A stretch of DNA of 64,000 bases. Source: Massilia sp. HP4. Lineage in GTDB: Bacteria > Pseudomonadota > Gammaproteobacteria > Burkholderiales > Burkholderiaceae_D. The stretch's first letter is position 1, and each line of letters begins with the position of its first letter. This document shows, piece after piece, positions 1 through 10,583 of this stretch. Location: NCBI RefSeq assembly GCF_005222695.1, contig NZ_STGG01000010.1:62001-126000 (forward strand). Direction: 5' to 3'. Position numbers and translations under genes: made by a program. The notes beneath the pieces were generated by a model. It searched no databases and was not told where the DNA came from. It saw nothing but the letters and a program-made list of their open reading frames with translations.

Positions 1-1
1 G

Positions 2-364
2 CGCGCCATCCCGGCCCTGCTGGCGCGCTTCGACGTCGCCTTCCTCGGCTGGCGGCGCCAGCCGCTGTACCGCTTCGGCATCGCCCCCAACAAGCTGCTC
101 GACTACATGATGGCGGCCTGTCCGGTGCTGCATGCAGTGGAGGCCGGCAACGACCCGGTGGCGGAAACCGGTTGCGGCGTCAGCGTCGCGCCGGACGATC
201 CATCCGCCCTGGCCAAAGGCCTGGCGCGCCTGCTGGCGCTCGATCCGCGCACGCGCCAGGCGCTGGGCGAGCGTGGCCGGCGCCATGTGCTGGACCACCT
301 GAGCTACCCGGTCCTGGCGCGCCGCTTCCTGACCGTACTCGCACCGGAGACCCACCATGCCTGA
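2..364 (+). CDS. Glycosyltransferase family 4, C-terminal fragment (cut by window edge)
   Basis: The reading frame is open from base 2, so the gene begins outside the window; about 120 C-terminal residues are visible. They resemble the nucleotide-sugar-binding half of GT-B (GT4) glycosyltransferases: a segment ending in [16 protein letters not shown] matches the family pattern where Lys-Leu-Tyr-Met contact the donor sugar, followed by a GCGV-APDD-ALA stretch and a typical C-terminal helix. The predicted role is cytoplasmic or membrane-associated transfer of a sugar onto a lipid-linked exopolysaccharide intermediate. The stop overlaps the next start by 8 nt, so the two genes are translationally linked. 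Substrate cannot be told from this fragment. Confidence 0.75.
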   Translation, partial: RAIPALLARFDVAFLGWRRQPLYRFGIAPNKLLDYMMAACPVLHAVEAGNDPVAETGCGVSVAPDDPSALAKGLARLLALDPRTRQALGERGRRHVLDHLSYPVLARRFLTVLAPETHHA

Positions 365-1559
365 CGCCGACACCTTCCTGCCGTTCGCCCTGCCCGACAT
401 CGGCGAAGAAGAAATCCGCGCCGTCGAAGCCTGCCTGCGCTCCGGCTGGGTCACGACCGGCCCCGTCACGCGGCGCTTCGAAGCCGCCTTCCGCGACTAT
501 CTCGGCGCCGAGGTCGAGGCGATCGCGGTCAACTCCGCCACCGCCGGCCTGCACCTGGCGCTGGAGGCGGCCGGGATCGAGCCCGACGACGAAGTGATCG
601 TGCCGACCCTGACCTTCACCGCCAGCGCCGAAGTCGTGCGCTACCTGGGCGCCAGGCCGGTATTCGTCGATAGCGACCCGCACACCCTCAACCTCGACCC
701 GGCCGCGGTGGCCGCCGCGATCACGGCGCGCACGCGCGCCATCGTCCCGGTCCACTTCGGCGGCATGGCGGCCGACATGGACACCATCGTCCGGCTTGCG
801 CGGCGCCACGGCCTGCGCGTGATCGAGGACGCGGCGCACGCTTTTCCCACCCGCCACCATGGCCGGCTGGTGGGCACGCTCGACAGCGACGTGACGGTAT
901 TCAGCTTCTATGCCAACAAGACCATGACCACCGGCGAAGGCGGCATGGTCGTCACGCGCGACCCGCGCCTGGCCGAGCGCATCCGCTGCATGCGCCTGCA
1001 CGGCATCAGCCGCGACGCCTTCGACCGCTACGTCTCGCGCACCCCGTCCTGGTACTACGAAGTGGTTGCCGCCGGCTTCAAGTACAACCTGACCGATATC
1101 GCGTCCGCGATCGGCATCGAGCAGCTGCGCAAGATCGACCGCTTCCAGCAGCGCCGCGCAGAACTGGCTCGCCGCTACGACGACGCCCTGGCCGACCTGC
1201 CCCTGGTGCTGCCGGCCCGCCCGGCGCCTGGTTCCGGCTCGACCCACGCCTGGCACCTGTACGTGGTGCGCCTGGACCGCGCGGCGCGCGGCCCCGGTGG
1301 CGCGCGCCGCACGGGCGTCGACCGCATCGGCCGCGATGCCCTGATCGCGCGGCTGGCCGAACGCGGCATCGGCACCAGCGTGCACTTCATTCCGCTGCAC
1401 CGCCAGCCCTACTGGCGCGACAGCTGCGGCTTGCACGCCGCCGACTTCCCGGTCGCCGAGGCTGCCTTCGAGGCGATGCTCACGCTCCCCCTGTACACCC
1501 GCATGACCGACGCCGACCAGGAGCGGGTGATCGCGGCATTGCACGAGCTGCTGCCATGA
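357..1559 (+). CDS. DegT/DnrJ/EryC1 family PLP-dependent sugar aminotransferase
   Basis: A full-length 400-residue protein of the DegT/DnrJ/EryC1/StrS family, which aminates keto-sugar nucleotides using pyridoxal phosphate. Visible family features are the N-terminal G(W)VTTGP segment, the EDAAHA motif near residues 157-162 whose Asp holds the PLP ring nitrogen, and [13 protein letters not shown] with the Schiff-base Lys at about residue 188. Length matches the family. It overlaps the glycosyltransferase stop by 8 nt and its own stop overlaps the next start in an ATGA junction, so it is part of a polysaccharide operon. It probably makes an amino sugar nucleotide for the polymer; the exact sugar is unknown. 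Confidence 0.92.
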   Translation: MPDADTFLPFALPDIGEEEIRAVEACLRSGWVTTGPVTRRFEAAFRDYLGAEVEAIAVNSATAGLHLALEAAGIEPDDEVIVPTLTFTASAEVVRYLGARPVFVDSDPHTLNLDPAAVAAAITARTRAIVPVHFGGMAADMDTIVRLARRHGLRVIEDAAHAFPTRHHGRLVGTLDSDVTVFSFYANKTMTTGEGGMVVTRDPRLAERIRCMRLHGISRDAFDRYVSRTPSWYYEVVAAGFKYNLTDIASAIGIEQLRKIDRFQQRRAELARRYDDALADLPLVLPARPAPGSGSTHAWHLYVVRLDRAARGPGGARRTGVDRIGRDALIARLAERGIGTSVHFIPLHRQPYWRDSCGLHAADFPVAEAAFEAMLTLPLYTRMTDADQERVIAALHELLP

Positions 1560-2146
1560 GCAAGCGCGTGTTCGACCTGGTGACGGCGTTGGCCGGCGTG
1601 CTGCTGCTGTCGCCGCTGCTGCTCACGATCGCGCTGTGGATCAAGTGGGATTCGGCGGGCACGGTGCTGTACCGCCAGCAGCGGGTCGGGCGCGGCGGCG
1701 CGCTGTTTACAATCTATAAATTCCGCACCATGCATCAGCGGCAAGACAGCGGGCCCGAACTCACGGTCGGCGCCGATCCGCGCGTGACGCATGCCGGCGC
1801 CCTGCTGCGCCGCTACAAGCTGGATGAGCTGCCGCAGCTGTTCAACGTCATCAACGGGAGCATGAGCCTGGTAGGGCCGCGGCCCGAAGTGCCGCGCTAC
1901 GTGGCCCTCTATCCGGAACCATTGCGCCGCATCGTGCTGTCGGTGGCGCCCGGCATCACCGACTGGGCCTCGATCATGTACAAGGACGAGAACGCGGTAC
2001 TGGCGCGCGCCGGCGACCCGGAACGCGCCTATATCGATACCGTGCTGCCGGCCAAGCTCCATTACTACGTGCGCTACGTGCGCGAGCGGACGTTCTGGAT
2101 CGACGTGAAGATCATCGTGCGCACGCTGGCCGCGATCGTCCGCTAA
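1556..2146 (+). CDS. Monotopic phosphoglycosyl transferase (bacterial sugar transferase)
   Basis: A 196-residue protein with an N-terminal membrane segment (about residues 8-28) followed by the compact catalytic domain of the PglC/WcaJ-type sugar transferases. Seen motifs are YKFRTM, the DELPQLFNV stretch holding the Asp-Glu pair used in catalysis in this family, and SLVGPRPE. It lacks the extra N-terminal transmembrane domain of WcaJ/WbaP, so it is the short form. The family moves phosphosugar from a UDP-sugar to undecaprenyl phosphate at the inner membrane, the priming step of polysaccharide synthesis. Start overlaps the preceding stop (ATGA). Confidence 0.93.
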   Translation: MSKRVFDLVTALAGVLLLSPLLLTIALWIKWDSAGTVLYRQQRVGRGGALFTIYKFRTMHQRQDSGPELTVGADPRVTHAGALLRRYKLDELPQLFNVINGSMSLVGPRPEVPRYVALYPEPLRRIVLSVAPGITDWASIMYKDENAVLARAGDPERAYIDTVLPAKLHYYVRYVRERTFWIDVKIIVRTLAAIVR

Positions 2147-2149
2147 GCA

Positions 2150-2758
2150 ATGGGCGGCCGGACGATGCTGCGCGTGCTGCACCTGGGCGACCTCGAAGTC
2201 GCGCTGCCGCTGGGCGCGGCCTTGTGCGCCTGGCTGATGGCCGCCGGCGCATGGCGCACGGCGCTGCGCTGGGGCGCCTGCTTCGGCGCCGCGGTGGTGC
2301 TGGTGGGCGGCAGCAAGATCGCGCACCTGGGCTGGGGCACCGATGTCGGCCAGCTCGAGTTCAAGGCGCTCAGCGGCCACGCGACCCTGGTCGCCGCCCT
2401 CTATCCCTTCGCGGCCTGGGTCTTGCTGGCCGGCCAGGGCCAGGCGGCGAGGCGGGTAGGCCTGGCGCTGGGCCTGCTGCTGGGCGTGGCCGTCGCCATG
2501 CTGCTGGTGGCGACGGGCGAGCACACCGGCGCCGAGGCGTCCAGCGGCTGGCTGCTGGGCACGGGCGCCAGCCTGCTCGGGGTCGCCTGGTCGGGCGACC
2601 TGGAGCGGGCACGGCTGCTGCCGGCCATCTGGTGGTCGCTGCCGGTGTTCGCGATCGGCGCCTGGCTGATGGAATTCGCGCACGTCGGCTACTGGATGAT
2701 CCGCCTGGCCCTGGCGCTGTCGGGCAACAGCCATCCCTATCCCTGGGATGCCTGCTAA
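2150..2758 (+). CDS. PAP2-like membrane phosphatase
   Basis: A 202-residue, very hydrophobic protein with about five predicted membrane helices. It carries a Ser-Gly-His triplet at about residues 75-77 preceded by a Lys, and a second His near residue 125 in a GEHTGAE context. This fits the second and third signature blocks of the PAP2 superfamily in a degenerate form. Location directly after a phosphoglycosyl transferase suggests a role on undecaprenyl-linked intermediates, such as lipid-carrier phosphate recycling, but that is inference. An alternative start lies at 2165. The gap to the previous stop is only 3 nt. Confidence 0.65.
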   Translation: MGGRTMLRVLHLGDLEVALPLGAALCAWLMAAGAWRTALRWGACFGAAVVLVGGSKIAHLGWGTDVGQLEFKALSGHATLVAALYPFAAWVLLAGQGQAARRVGLALGLLLGVAVAMLLVATGEHTGAEASSGWLLGTGASLLGVAWSGDLERARLLPAIWWSLPVFAIGAWLMEFAHVGYWMIRLALALSGNSHPYPWDAC

Positions 2759-2785
2759 TGCTTTCATGCAGAAAGGAGTTTCACC

Positions 2786-3985
2786 ATGCCTTCCCTCTCC
2801 CTTCCCACGATCCGCTGTCGGGCCCAATCGAACCTGCACGACCACCCCATGCAGTCGCTGGCGCTGTCGCTGCTGCGCGGCATCGCCGCACTCGAAGTCG
2901 CCGCCGGCCACCTGCGCTCCGAAATCTATCCCGGCCTGCGCTCGCTGCAAGATCCAACCTTGGCTTACCAGGTGTTCGCCTTCGTGACCGGCTTCGCCCA
3001 CCAGGCGGTGGTGGTGTTCTTCCTGATCAGCGGCTGGCTGGTCGGCGGCAGCCTGATGAACCGCCTGCACCAGCCGCGCGCCCTCGCCAACTACGCGATC
3101 GACCGCGTCACGCGGCTGTGGACGGTCCTGGTGCCGACCCTGGTGCTGATCCTCCTGGTCGGGCTGGCCATGGGGGTGGCGCAACCCGGGGCGGTCGACC
3201 TGTCGCCGACCAACGATTATTCGGCGCTGAGCTTCGCCGGCAACCTGCTCGGCCTGCAGACCTTCCTGGTTCCCAATTTCGGCGGCAACTATGCCTTGTG
3301 GAGCCTGACCTATGAAACCTGGTACTACGTCCAGTTTCCCTTGCTGGCCCTGGTACTGTTCGGCCATGGCCGCTTCAAGCGCGCCGCCTGCGCAGCCGCC
3401 TTCGTGGTACTGGTGATCGTGCTGCCGAAGATGATCTCGATGTACTTCATGCTGTGGCTGCTGGGGGCGGCGTTCTCGCGCATCGAGCTGCACTGCGGGA
3501 ACGGCCTGCGCCTGGTGCTGGGCCTGCTGACGATGGGACTGTTCAGCTATTACCGCCTGACCGGCAGCAATAATGAACTGGTGCCCGAATCCTTCGTGCA
3601 AGACATGATCTGCAGCGTGCCCCTGCTGCTGTTGCTGTCGTCGCTGCACCAGCCGGTCGATCCGTCGTCGCCGCGCTTCCTGCGCATCAATGACGTTGCG
3701 ACTTTCTTCTCGGAATTCTCGTTCACCCTGTACGTCACCCACTTGCCATTGATCTTTTTGGCGATCCACATCGGCGGCAAGACCGTCGGACGCGAACAGC
3801 TCAATCCCTTCGTCGCAGCAGACTACATCTGGTACGGCGCGATCCTGCTGGCGCTGATCGGTTTCGCCTATGTGTTCTACCTGGCGTTCGAGCGCAATAC
3901 CTTCCGCCTGCGCCGGGCCGTGAAAGACTGGCTGCTTGCGCCACGCGCAGAACGCCCGGCCGTCACCGCCCTGTCGCCGGATTGA
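2786..3985 (+). CDS. Acyltransferase family 3 (OafA/YrhL-like) membrane protein
   Basis: A 399-residue integral membrane protein with about ten hydrophobic segments. The N-terminal part has the family's RGIAALEVAAGH block, with a His in the first helix corresponding to the catalytic region of acyltransferase-3 proteins, and a VVVFFLISGWL segment typical of the same family. Such enzymes O-acylate (often acetylate) cell-surface sugars. A clear ribosome binding site (AAGGAG) precedes the ATG at 2786, which fixes the start. It is the last + strand gene of the polysaccharide group and probably decorates the polymer. Confidence 0.88.
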   Translation: MPSLSLPTIRCRAQSNLHDHPMQSLALSLLRGIAALEVAAGHLRSEIYPGLRSLQDPTLAYQVFAFVTGFAHQAVVVFFLISGWLVGGSLMNRLHQPRALANYAIDRVTRLWTVLVPTLVLILLVGLAMGVAQPGAVDLSPTNDYSALSFAGNLLGLQTFLVPNFGGNYALWSLTYETWYYVQFPLLALVLFGHGRFKRAACAAAFVVLVIVLPKMISMYFMLWLLGAAFSRIELHCGNGLRLVLGLLTMGLFSYYRLTGSNNELVPESFVQDMICSVPLLLLLSSLHQPVDPSSPRFLRINDVATFFSEFSFTLYVTHLPLIFLAIHIGGKTVGREQLNPFVAADYIWYGAILLALIGFAYVFYLAFERNTFRLRRAVKDWLLAPRAERPAVTALSPD

Positions 3986-4404
3986 ATGGATGTCGCTGGC
4001 CGGTTGCGATGCCGGCCAGCCTGCGATTCAGGCCTCCGGTCCGGTGTCGGCAATGCCGCGCCGAAGCTGGATGTCTTCATTCTCGGCCCGATGTTTATCA
4101 CGGCCAGCCGTGCATGCGCCATAGTCGTCTTGTACGGCGTCCGACAAGCATATTCGCCGCCCGGGTACAGGCCGACACGCGAATCAGGCGAAAAGTGGCG
4201 GCCGGCCCTCTCAGGCAGGAAGACGTCGCCCTCCAGAGAGCAGCGGCAACCCAGTCTGTTGCCATGATTGGCGCCATTGAAAACATACCAGGACCTGCCA
4301 CGCGCTACGACAGCAAACACGTGCTTTCGCGTAGTGTTCACCGAGGCGCTCGACACCGCCCCGGCTGAACCTATGCTTGCTTACGACAGGTAGCGCCAAC
4401 GCAC
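3986..4404 (+). other. Intergenic region between convergent polysaccharide genes
   Basis: This 419-nt gap separates the convergent acyltransferase and tyrosine autokinase genes. Just after the acyltransferase stop is a perfect 9-bp inverted repeat GCTGGCCGG / CCGGCCAGC (3995-4020, 8-nt loop) that could aid termination, though no T-run follows. Several open frames cross the rest, but they have no ribosome binding site and no recognisable protein sequence. I see no gene here. Confidence 0.5.
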
Positions 4405-6678
4405 TCAGGCAGCGTAGCCAAGTTGGGCCGTTCCGTACTGAGAACGGTATTCCCCAAGACGCAAGGCCATATCGTTAAATAGCACGCCGCGCGGCGAGAT
4501 GCCGGCATGGTTGAGCCGCTTGATCGACTCGTTGATGTGGTTCTCGGTCGTCACACCGGAACGGGTAACGATGAACACGGCGCCGGCATGGGCGCCGATG
4601 ATGAGCGCATCGGCCACCGCCAGCAGGGGCGGCGGGTCGAGCAGCACCAGGTCGTAGCGCTCACTGACCAGCTCGAGCAGATTGCCCAGGTTCAGCTGCA
4701 GCAGGAATTCGGAGCGGTTGGTCGGCAATTCGCCGGTCGGGATGAAATCGAGGTTGTCCATCACGCTCCGGTGGATGACCTCGTCGACCGGCATCGCGCC
4801 CGCGATCGCCCGCGACAAGCCACGCGCGCGGTCGACGCCGAAATAGCGGTGCAGGTGGCCGTTGCGCAAGTCGGCGTCGATCAGCAGCACCCGCATGCCG
4901 CTGGCCGCCATCACCGCCGCAAAATTGGCGGTGACGAAGGACTTGCCCAGCCCGCGCGTCGGTCCGGCGATCATGACCACGTTATTCTTAAAGTGCGGCA
5001 TCGAAAAACGCAGGGCGGCGCGGAAGCTGCGCAGGCTCTCGATCGCCGGATCTTCGGGCAGGATCTGGGCCAGCAGCGGCAAGCCGCCGTCCGGCTTGAC
5101 CTTGCGCATCAGCTTGTCCTCATTGCCGCTGTGGGGGATGGAGGCATACACCACCCGCGCGCACAGCAGACGCTCGATCTTGGCCGGATCGTCGATCCCG
5201 CCGCGCATGGCCTTGCGGGTGAACGCGATCAGGGTGCCCAGGAACAGGCCGGTAACCACCGCCAGCGCCACGATCAGCGGTCGGTTCGGCTTGATGGGCC
5301 GCTCGGGTTCGATCGGCGCATCGACCAGCCGCACATTGCTGACCCGGCCGACCGAGATCAGGCGTAATTGCTGGGCCGTGTTCGACAGCGCCGTGTAGAG
5401 GTCGGTATTGACCTTGATGTCGCGGGTCAGCCGCGCTTCGTCCTGTTCCATTACCGGCAAGGTGCGGATGCGAGCGGCGATTGCCTCGATCTCGGTCTCG
5501 ACTTCGCGCCGCTGGCGATTGATGGCCGCCACCACCGGGTGGTCTTCGGTGAAGCGGGCCAGCAGCTCGGTCTTTTTCTGCGACAGTTCCATGCGGCGCG
5601 CGCGTGCCGCCGCCGCTTGCGCCAGGCTCATGCGCGCCTCTTCACGCAGGTCGACCGTGCCATGGGCGTTGCGGAACTGGTTGTAGCGGTCTTCGGATTG
5701 TTCGAGCTGGCGTTTCAGGATGGGCAGTTGCTGGTTGAGGAAGGCCAGCGACTTCTCGGCCTCCTCGGTCTTGCGCGCCAGGTTCTGGCGCATGTATTCG
5801 CGTCCGATCTCGCTCAGCAGGCCATTGATGCGGTCGGCGTCCTGGCCCTGCAGCTTGACTTCGATCACGCCCGACTGCTTGCCCTGCTCGGTGATCACCA
5901 TCGAGCGCTGGATCCCCTGGATCGTGCCCAGGCGCGACTTGCGCTTGATCTTGAAGCGCGCTCCCGGATTGGCGACCAGGCGGTCGACCTTGATCTCGAC
6001 CAGCCCGTCCGGCGTCTGCACCCGGTAGCGCTGGCCGACGCTGGCATCAAAGGCGATGCGCTGGCCGCCGCCCGAAAAGCGATAACGGTTGTTGGCGCGC
6101 GCGGTGATCACGAACTCGCGGTTGAGCCAGCTATCGGGCACCTCGAACACCGACACCGCGGCCCGTTCGCCGCCCCATACGAAGCCGCCGTAGCCGAACA
6201 ACCCGGGCTTCGACAGGGCCGCGCCGTTCTGGTTCGCGAACCAGGAGCCCAGCACCGGGAAGTACTTGGGCTGCACCTCGACATACAGCTGCAGGTTGTC
6301 GACCGCGCGCGAGACGACCATGCGCGAGCGCAGCAGTTCCATCTCGGCGATCGCGGCCTTCTTGGTCTCGAACAGCGACGAGGCTTCGCTCAGGATGTTC
6401 TTGGAGGCGTTCGGGCTTTCTTCCTCGACGTGGATCATCAGGTTCGCTTCGTAGACCGGATTGGCCACCAGGGCATACAGCACCGCCACGATCGTGATGA
6501 TCGCGGTGATGCTGCCGATCAGCCAACGGCTGTCGTACAGGGTGTTGAGATAGGCTTTCAGGTCGACCGTGGGCTCTTCGGGCAAGGGCTCGGGTGGGCG
6601 CGGATCGAACGGCACCGACAGCACCGGCGGGCTGTGCGGGACTTGTTTGAGCGAATGCGCGTCGTGCGGGCTGGTCAT
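4405..6678 (-). CDS. Polysaccharide chain-length determinant / BY-kinase (Wzc/EpsB-like)
   Basis: 757 residues with the full architecture of a proteobacterial polysaccharide co-polymerase fused to a bacterial tyrosine kinase. A cytoplasmic N-terminus leads to a first membrane helix (about 52-71), a periplasmic Wzz-type domain with coiled coil (about 290-430), a second helix (about 465-485) after the PxxPxxP-like segment, then the ATPase domain. Walker A reads GPTRGLGKS (about 567-575), Walker A' LLIDADLR (about 598), and Walker B LVLLDPPP (about 679). Tyrosines at 744, 748 and 755 form a short C-terminal cluster for autophosphorylation. It controls chain length and export together with the adjacent export lipoprotein. 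The Walker B Asp-Pro and the sparse Tyr tail are slightly unusual. Confidence 0.93.
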   Translation of the reverse strand: MTSPHDAHSLKQVPHSPPVLSVPFDPRPPEPLPEEPTVDLKAYLNTLYDSRWLIGSITAIITIVAVLYALVANPVYEANLMIHVEEESPNASKNILSEASSLFETKKAAIAEMELLRSRMVVSRAVDNLQLYVEVQPKYFPVLGSWFANQNGAALSKPGLFGYGGFVWGGERAAVSVFEVPDSWLNREFVITARANNRYRFSGGGQRIAFDASVGQRYRVQTPDGLVEIKVDRLVANPGARFKIKRKSRLGTIQGIQRSMVITEQGKQSGVIEVKLQGQDADRINGLLSEIGREYMRQNLARKTEEAEKSLAFLNQQLPILKRQLEQSEDRYNQFRNAHGTVDLREEARMSLAQAAAARARRMELSQKKTELLARFTEDHPVVAAINRQRREVETEIEAIAARIRTLPVMEQDEARLTRDIKVNTDLYTALSNTAQQLRLISVGRVSNVRLVDAPIEPERPIKPNRPLIVALAVVTGLFLGTLIAFTRKAMRGGIDDPAKIERLLCARVVYASIPHSGNEDKLMRKVKPDGGLPLLAQILPEDPAIESLRSFRAALRFSMPHFKNNVVMIAGPTRGLGKSFVTANFAAVMAASGMRVLLIDADLRNGHLHRYFGVDRARGLSRAIAGAMPVDEVIHRSVMDNLDFIPTGELPTNRSEFLLQLNLGNLLELVSERYDLVLLDPPPLLAVADALIIGAHAGAVFIVTRSGVTTENHINESIKRLNHAGISPRGVLFNDMALRLGEYRSQYGTAQLGYAA

Positions 6679-6693
6679 GGCGAGACCCCTTGC

Positions 6694-7845
6694 TCAGGGA
6701 CGATTCGTGACGCCGACGGCATTCGTCAGCGCACCGGGGAACAACAGGCTCAGGTGACGGTTCCAGTTCGCCAGCGGCGAAGCGGCGACGTACACCACGT
6801 CCTTGGGCCGCAGCTCGAAGGACTCGGCCATCGCCAGCGCCCCGGAATCGCGCGCGTCGAGCCGGAACACGCGGGTGCGGTCAGGCGCCTTGCGCACCAC
6901 GTACACCTGGCGCGCATCGCCGCTCAGGGGACTGATGCCGCCCGTCTCGCCCAGCGCCTCGTTGAGCGTGAGCCGGCCGTCGTGCATGGTCAGCGCCTTG
7001 GGACTGATGACCTCGCCCGAGACGAATACCTTGCTCTCGTCGCGCGAGTGCACGCGCACCAGGTCGCCATGCTCCAGCAGGATGGTGCCGGGGTTGACGC
7101 CCTTTTGCACCAGCTCGCGCAAGTTGACGTGGTAGCGGCCCTCGCCACGCTCGATCACGATGCGGCTCTGGTCGGCGTTCGGCTGCATGCCGCCGGCGCG
7201 ATTGAGCGCCTCGACCAGCGTCATCGGGATATCGTCGATCGCCTGCAGGCCGGGTGTGCGCACCTCGCCGTCGACGTACACGCGGCGGCTGCGGTAGGCC
7301 TGCACGCGCAGGGTGACGTTCGGATTGGCGATGTAGCGCGCCAGTTTGCCGGTGAGCAGCGCGCGCGCATCTTCCTCGGTCTTGCCGTCGACACCGAGCA
7401 GGCCGATCAGCGGAAACTGGATGCGGCCCAGGTGGTCGACCGCGAAACCGGGCGGCGTCGCGTTGGGCTGGACGACGCCGCTGTCGGCGGCCGAAGCGGC
7501 CATGGTCATGCCGCCGGCGGCCAGTTCGGGGTGGTCCCAGACCACGATCGACAGGATGTCGCCGCGCCCGATCGTATAGGGTGGCGGCGTGGAATCGAAC
7601 AGCGGCGTGAGGTCTTGCCGGGCCACTCCGGCCAGGGCCGCCCGCTCTTTCTCGATGAGGGTCTCGGTGATGAGCTCGGTGGAGGGCGCCGAGGCGTCGC
7701 CTGGGCCGCCCGAGCGCGCCGCCTCGCCGAAGCCGATGCCGGTCGCGCAGGCGGACAGCGCGAGGCCGACCGCGAAGAGAAGGGAAAGGCGCGGTACGAC
7801 GGATCGCGATAAATCCCTTATTGCAACTGGACAAAACCAAGCCAT
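6694..7845 (-). CDS. Polysaccharide export outer-membrane lipoprotein (Wza-type OPX)
   Basis: 383 residues with a lipoprotein signal ending in the lipobox LSAC (Cys33). A Poly_export domain follows (TIGRGDILSIVVWDHPEL, about 92-109), then SLBB-like repeats with the typical VYVDGEVRTPG and VFVSGEVISPKAL turns. The family forms the outer-membrane channel for capsular or exopolysaccharide. It lies 15 nt upstream of the autokinase in the same direction, the classic OPX-PCP pair. Upstream (7,846-8,003) is an AT-richer 158-nt gap that may hold a promoter. The ATG at 7845 gives a somewhat long n-region, but no better start is seen. Confidence 0.92.
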   Translation of the reverse strand: MAWFCPVAIRDLSRSVVPRLSLLFAVGLALSACATGIGFGEAARSGGPGDASAPSTELITETLIEKERAALAGVARQDLTPLFDSTPPPYTIGRGDILSIVVWDHPELAAGGMTMAASAADSGVVQPNATPPGFAVDHLGRIQFPLIGLLGVDGKTEEDARALLTGKLARYIANPNVTLRVQAYRSRRVYVDGEVRTPGLQAIDDIPMTLVEALNRAGGMQPNADQSRIVIERGEGRYHVNLRELVQKGVNPGTILLEHGDLVRVHSRDESKVFVSGEVISPKALTMHDGRLTLNEALGETGGISPLSGDARQVYVVRKAPDRTRVFRLDARDSGALAMAESFELRPKDVVYVAASPLANWNRHLSLLFPGALTNAVGVTNRP

Positions 7846-8003
7846 GATTCTTGCCTATCAAAAATAGTCGCAGTACGTGGGCGTTTCAGTCCAGAGTACG
7901 GCGTCCATCGGGCTTGGCTTTGCAGCGCATCAAACCGCGAACAGCGGCGTCGGCCACGTCGGGCGCGACGAGCAACCTCGTGGCGGCGTTCGCACACACC
8001 GGT

Positions 8004-9698
<1,695 letters not shown>

Positions 9699-9794
9699 GT
9701 CATCGCTTGTGCAATATTAGCAAGCTGGCATCTTAGCGTTTACTCGGCAGTTAGGCGAGGCGCGCACGATTCAAGGCCAGGCGATCCGGCTTGC

Positions 9795-10148
9795 TCACTT
9801 ATTGGACGTGCCCGGCATCGCCCCGACCAGCGCCTTCAGGCCAAGCTGTACCTGGGCCCACTGGGTACCGGCCAGCTGCTGCGTGCAGCTCGGACAGGCT
9901 TGCATCGGATCGCAATCGTGGTCCAGCTCGATGTAGTTGATGCCGACGACGGTCTTGCCCTGGTAGCTGTCGACCCGGCCCGACTTCGCGGGCGCGGCAT
10001 CCGCACCCGGCGCACCGTCCAGCCACTTGGCAAAGGGCTCGGTGGCCACGCCGTCCGGCACATACCAGCGGCGGCGGGTCGGGTTCCAGCGGGCGCCGAG
10101 CGCCTTGGCGGCGTCTTTCTCGGCATAGGGGACGGTGAGGAAAACCAT
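9795..10148 (-). CDS. DUF5710 domain protein
   Basis: 117 residues from the ATG at 10148, which has a GGAG ribosome binding site about 8 nt upstream; a longer frame exists to 10325, but the added residues are Arg-rich noise. The N-terminus MVFLTVPYAEKDAAKALGAR followed by W(N)P-RRRWYVPDG is the DUF5710 motif, a short domain found in proteins linked to mobile elements, phages and DNA-primase-like proteins. The C-terminal half has a CDPMQACPSC stretch with three Cys that could bind metal. Function is unknown. It lies 82 nt downstream of the holin-like gene on the same strand. Confidence 0.72.
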   Translation of the reverse strand: MVFLTVPYAEKDAAKALGARWNPTRRRWYVPDGVATEPFAKWLDGAPGADAAPAKSGRVDSYQGKTVVGINYIELDHDCDPMQACPSCTQQLAGTQWAQVQLGLKALVGAMPGTSNK

Positions 10149-10230
10149 GGACGAACGTGCTCCGGAATCGATGTCAATGCGGACCGCTATTCTACAGGCA
10201 CGCCCGGCGGCGATGGGCGTCGGCGTCCAT

Positions 10231-10428
10231 TCACTTCTCATCCTGGCGCCGGGCCCACGCCGCATCGCTCTCGCGCTGTTCGCGGCGGTCCTTGCGCCAG
10301 GTGTAGACCAGGTTGACGAGCGCACCCAGCACGCCGGTCAGCATGCCGACCAGGATGCCAAGGTCGGACAAGGTCAGTGAGGTAGCCAGGTCGGCGCCTG
10401 CAAGGCGCAAGTAGGTGTCAATAATCAT
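10231..10428 (-). CDS. Small holin-like membrane protein (phage HP1-type holin resemblance)
   Basis: 65 residues from an ATG at 10428 with a strong GGAGG ribosome binding site, so the longer frame to 10491 is rejected. The sequence has a short N-terminal amphipathic part, one clear membrane helix (LGILVGMLTGVLGALVNLVY) and a charged tail (WRKDRREQRESDAAWARRQ). Size, the Gly-rich helix and the basic/acidic tail resemble small phage holins of the HP1 family; this is a resemblance, not proof of lytic function. Its promoter region is covered by palindromes that are probable operators of the divergent S24 repressor, so expression is probably repressed in normal growth. Confidence 0.65.
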   Translation of the reverse strand: MIIDTYLRLAGADLATSLTLSDLGILVGMLTGVLGALVNLVYTWRKDRREQRESDAAWARRQDEK

Positions 10429-10509
10429 CGTGTCTCCTCCGTGCTTCGCCTTGAAGCGGCGCGAAGGGAACGAAGCAAAACCCTGAGCCATCTCAACGCG
10501 GTGAATGAA

Positions 10510-10538
10510 AGTATAGGAAAACTATACCACATCAGTAA
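10510..10538 (-). promoter_or_regulatory. Predicted sigma-70 promoter of the holin-like gene
   Basis: Read on the minus strand, TTACTG (10533-10538) and TATACT (10510-10515) are separated by 17 bp, a fair sigma-70 promoter. The predicted transcript starts near 10503, giving a leader of about 75 nt. The operator palindrome at 10511-10527 covers the -10 box and spacer, so repressor binding would block it. Confidence 0.55.
10511..10527. promoter_or_regulatory. Operator-like palindrome 1
   Basis: GTATAGGAAAACTATAC: 6-bp inverted arms GTATAG/CTATAC around GAAAA. The same 17-mer recurs in reverse-complement form at 10558-10574, as expected for paired repressor sites. Confidence 0.8.
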
Positions 10539-10545
10539 ATAAAAA

Positions 10546-10563
10546 CTATACTATTCTGTATAG
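10546..10563. promoter_or_regulatory. Operator-like palindrome 2 (overlapping half-sites)
   Basis: CTATAC (10546-10551) and GTATAG (10558-10563) face each other across 6 bp. The second arm is shared with palindrome 3, and the left arm is preceded by AAAA, repeating the AAAACTATAC half of palindrome 1. This gives a third possible binding position between the two full sites. Confidence 0.6.
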
Positions 10564-10574
10564 TTTTCCTATAC
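10558..10574. promoter_or_regulatory. Operator-like palindrome 3, next to the repressor start
   Basis: GTATAGTTTTCCTATAC is the exact reverse complement of palindrome 1. It ends 9 nt before the repressor ATG and touches a further perfect 14-bp palindrome CCATATCGATATGG (10574-10587) that contains the start codon. Binding here would be expected to autoregulate the repressor. Confidence 0.75.
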
Positions 10575-10583
10575 CATATCGAT

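Noticed and set aside
1409..3769. 786-codon minus-strand frame over the polysaccharide genes
   Set aside because: Gln/His/Arg-rich shadow of well-supported + strand genes.
3982..4368. 128-codon + strand frame after the acyltransferase
   Set aside because: No ribosome binding site, no family, irregular codon use.
5368..7812. 814-codon + strand frame over the autokinase and export lipoprotein genes
   Set aside because: Antisense shadow; low-complexity composition and no recognisable protein sequence.
10149..10325. 59-residue N-terminal extension of the DUF5710 protein
   Set aside because: Arg/Ala noise upstream of a start with a proper GGAG site and family-typical first residues.
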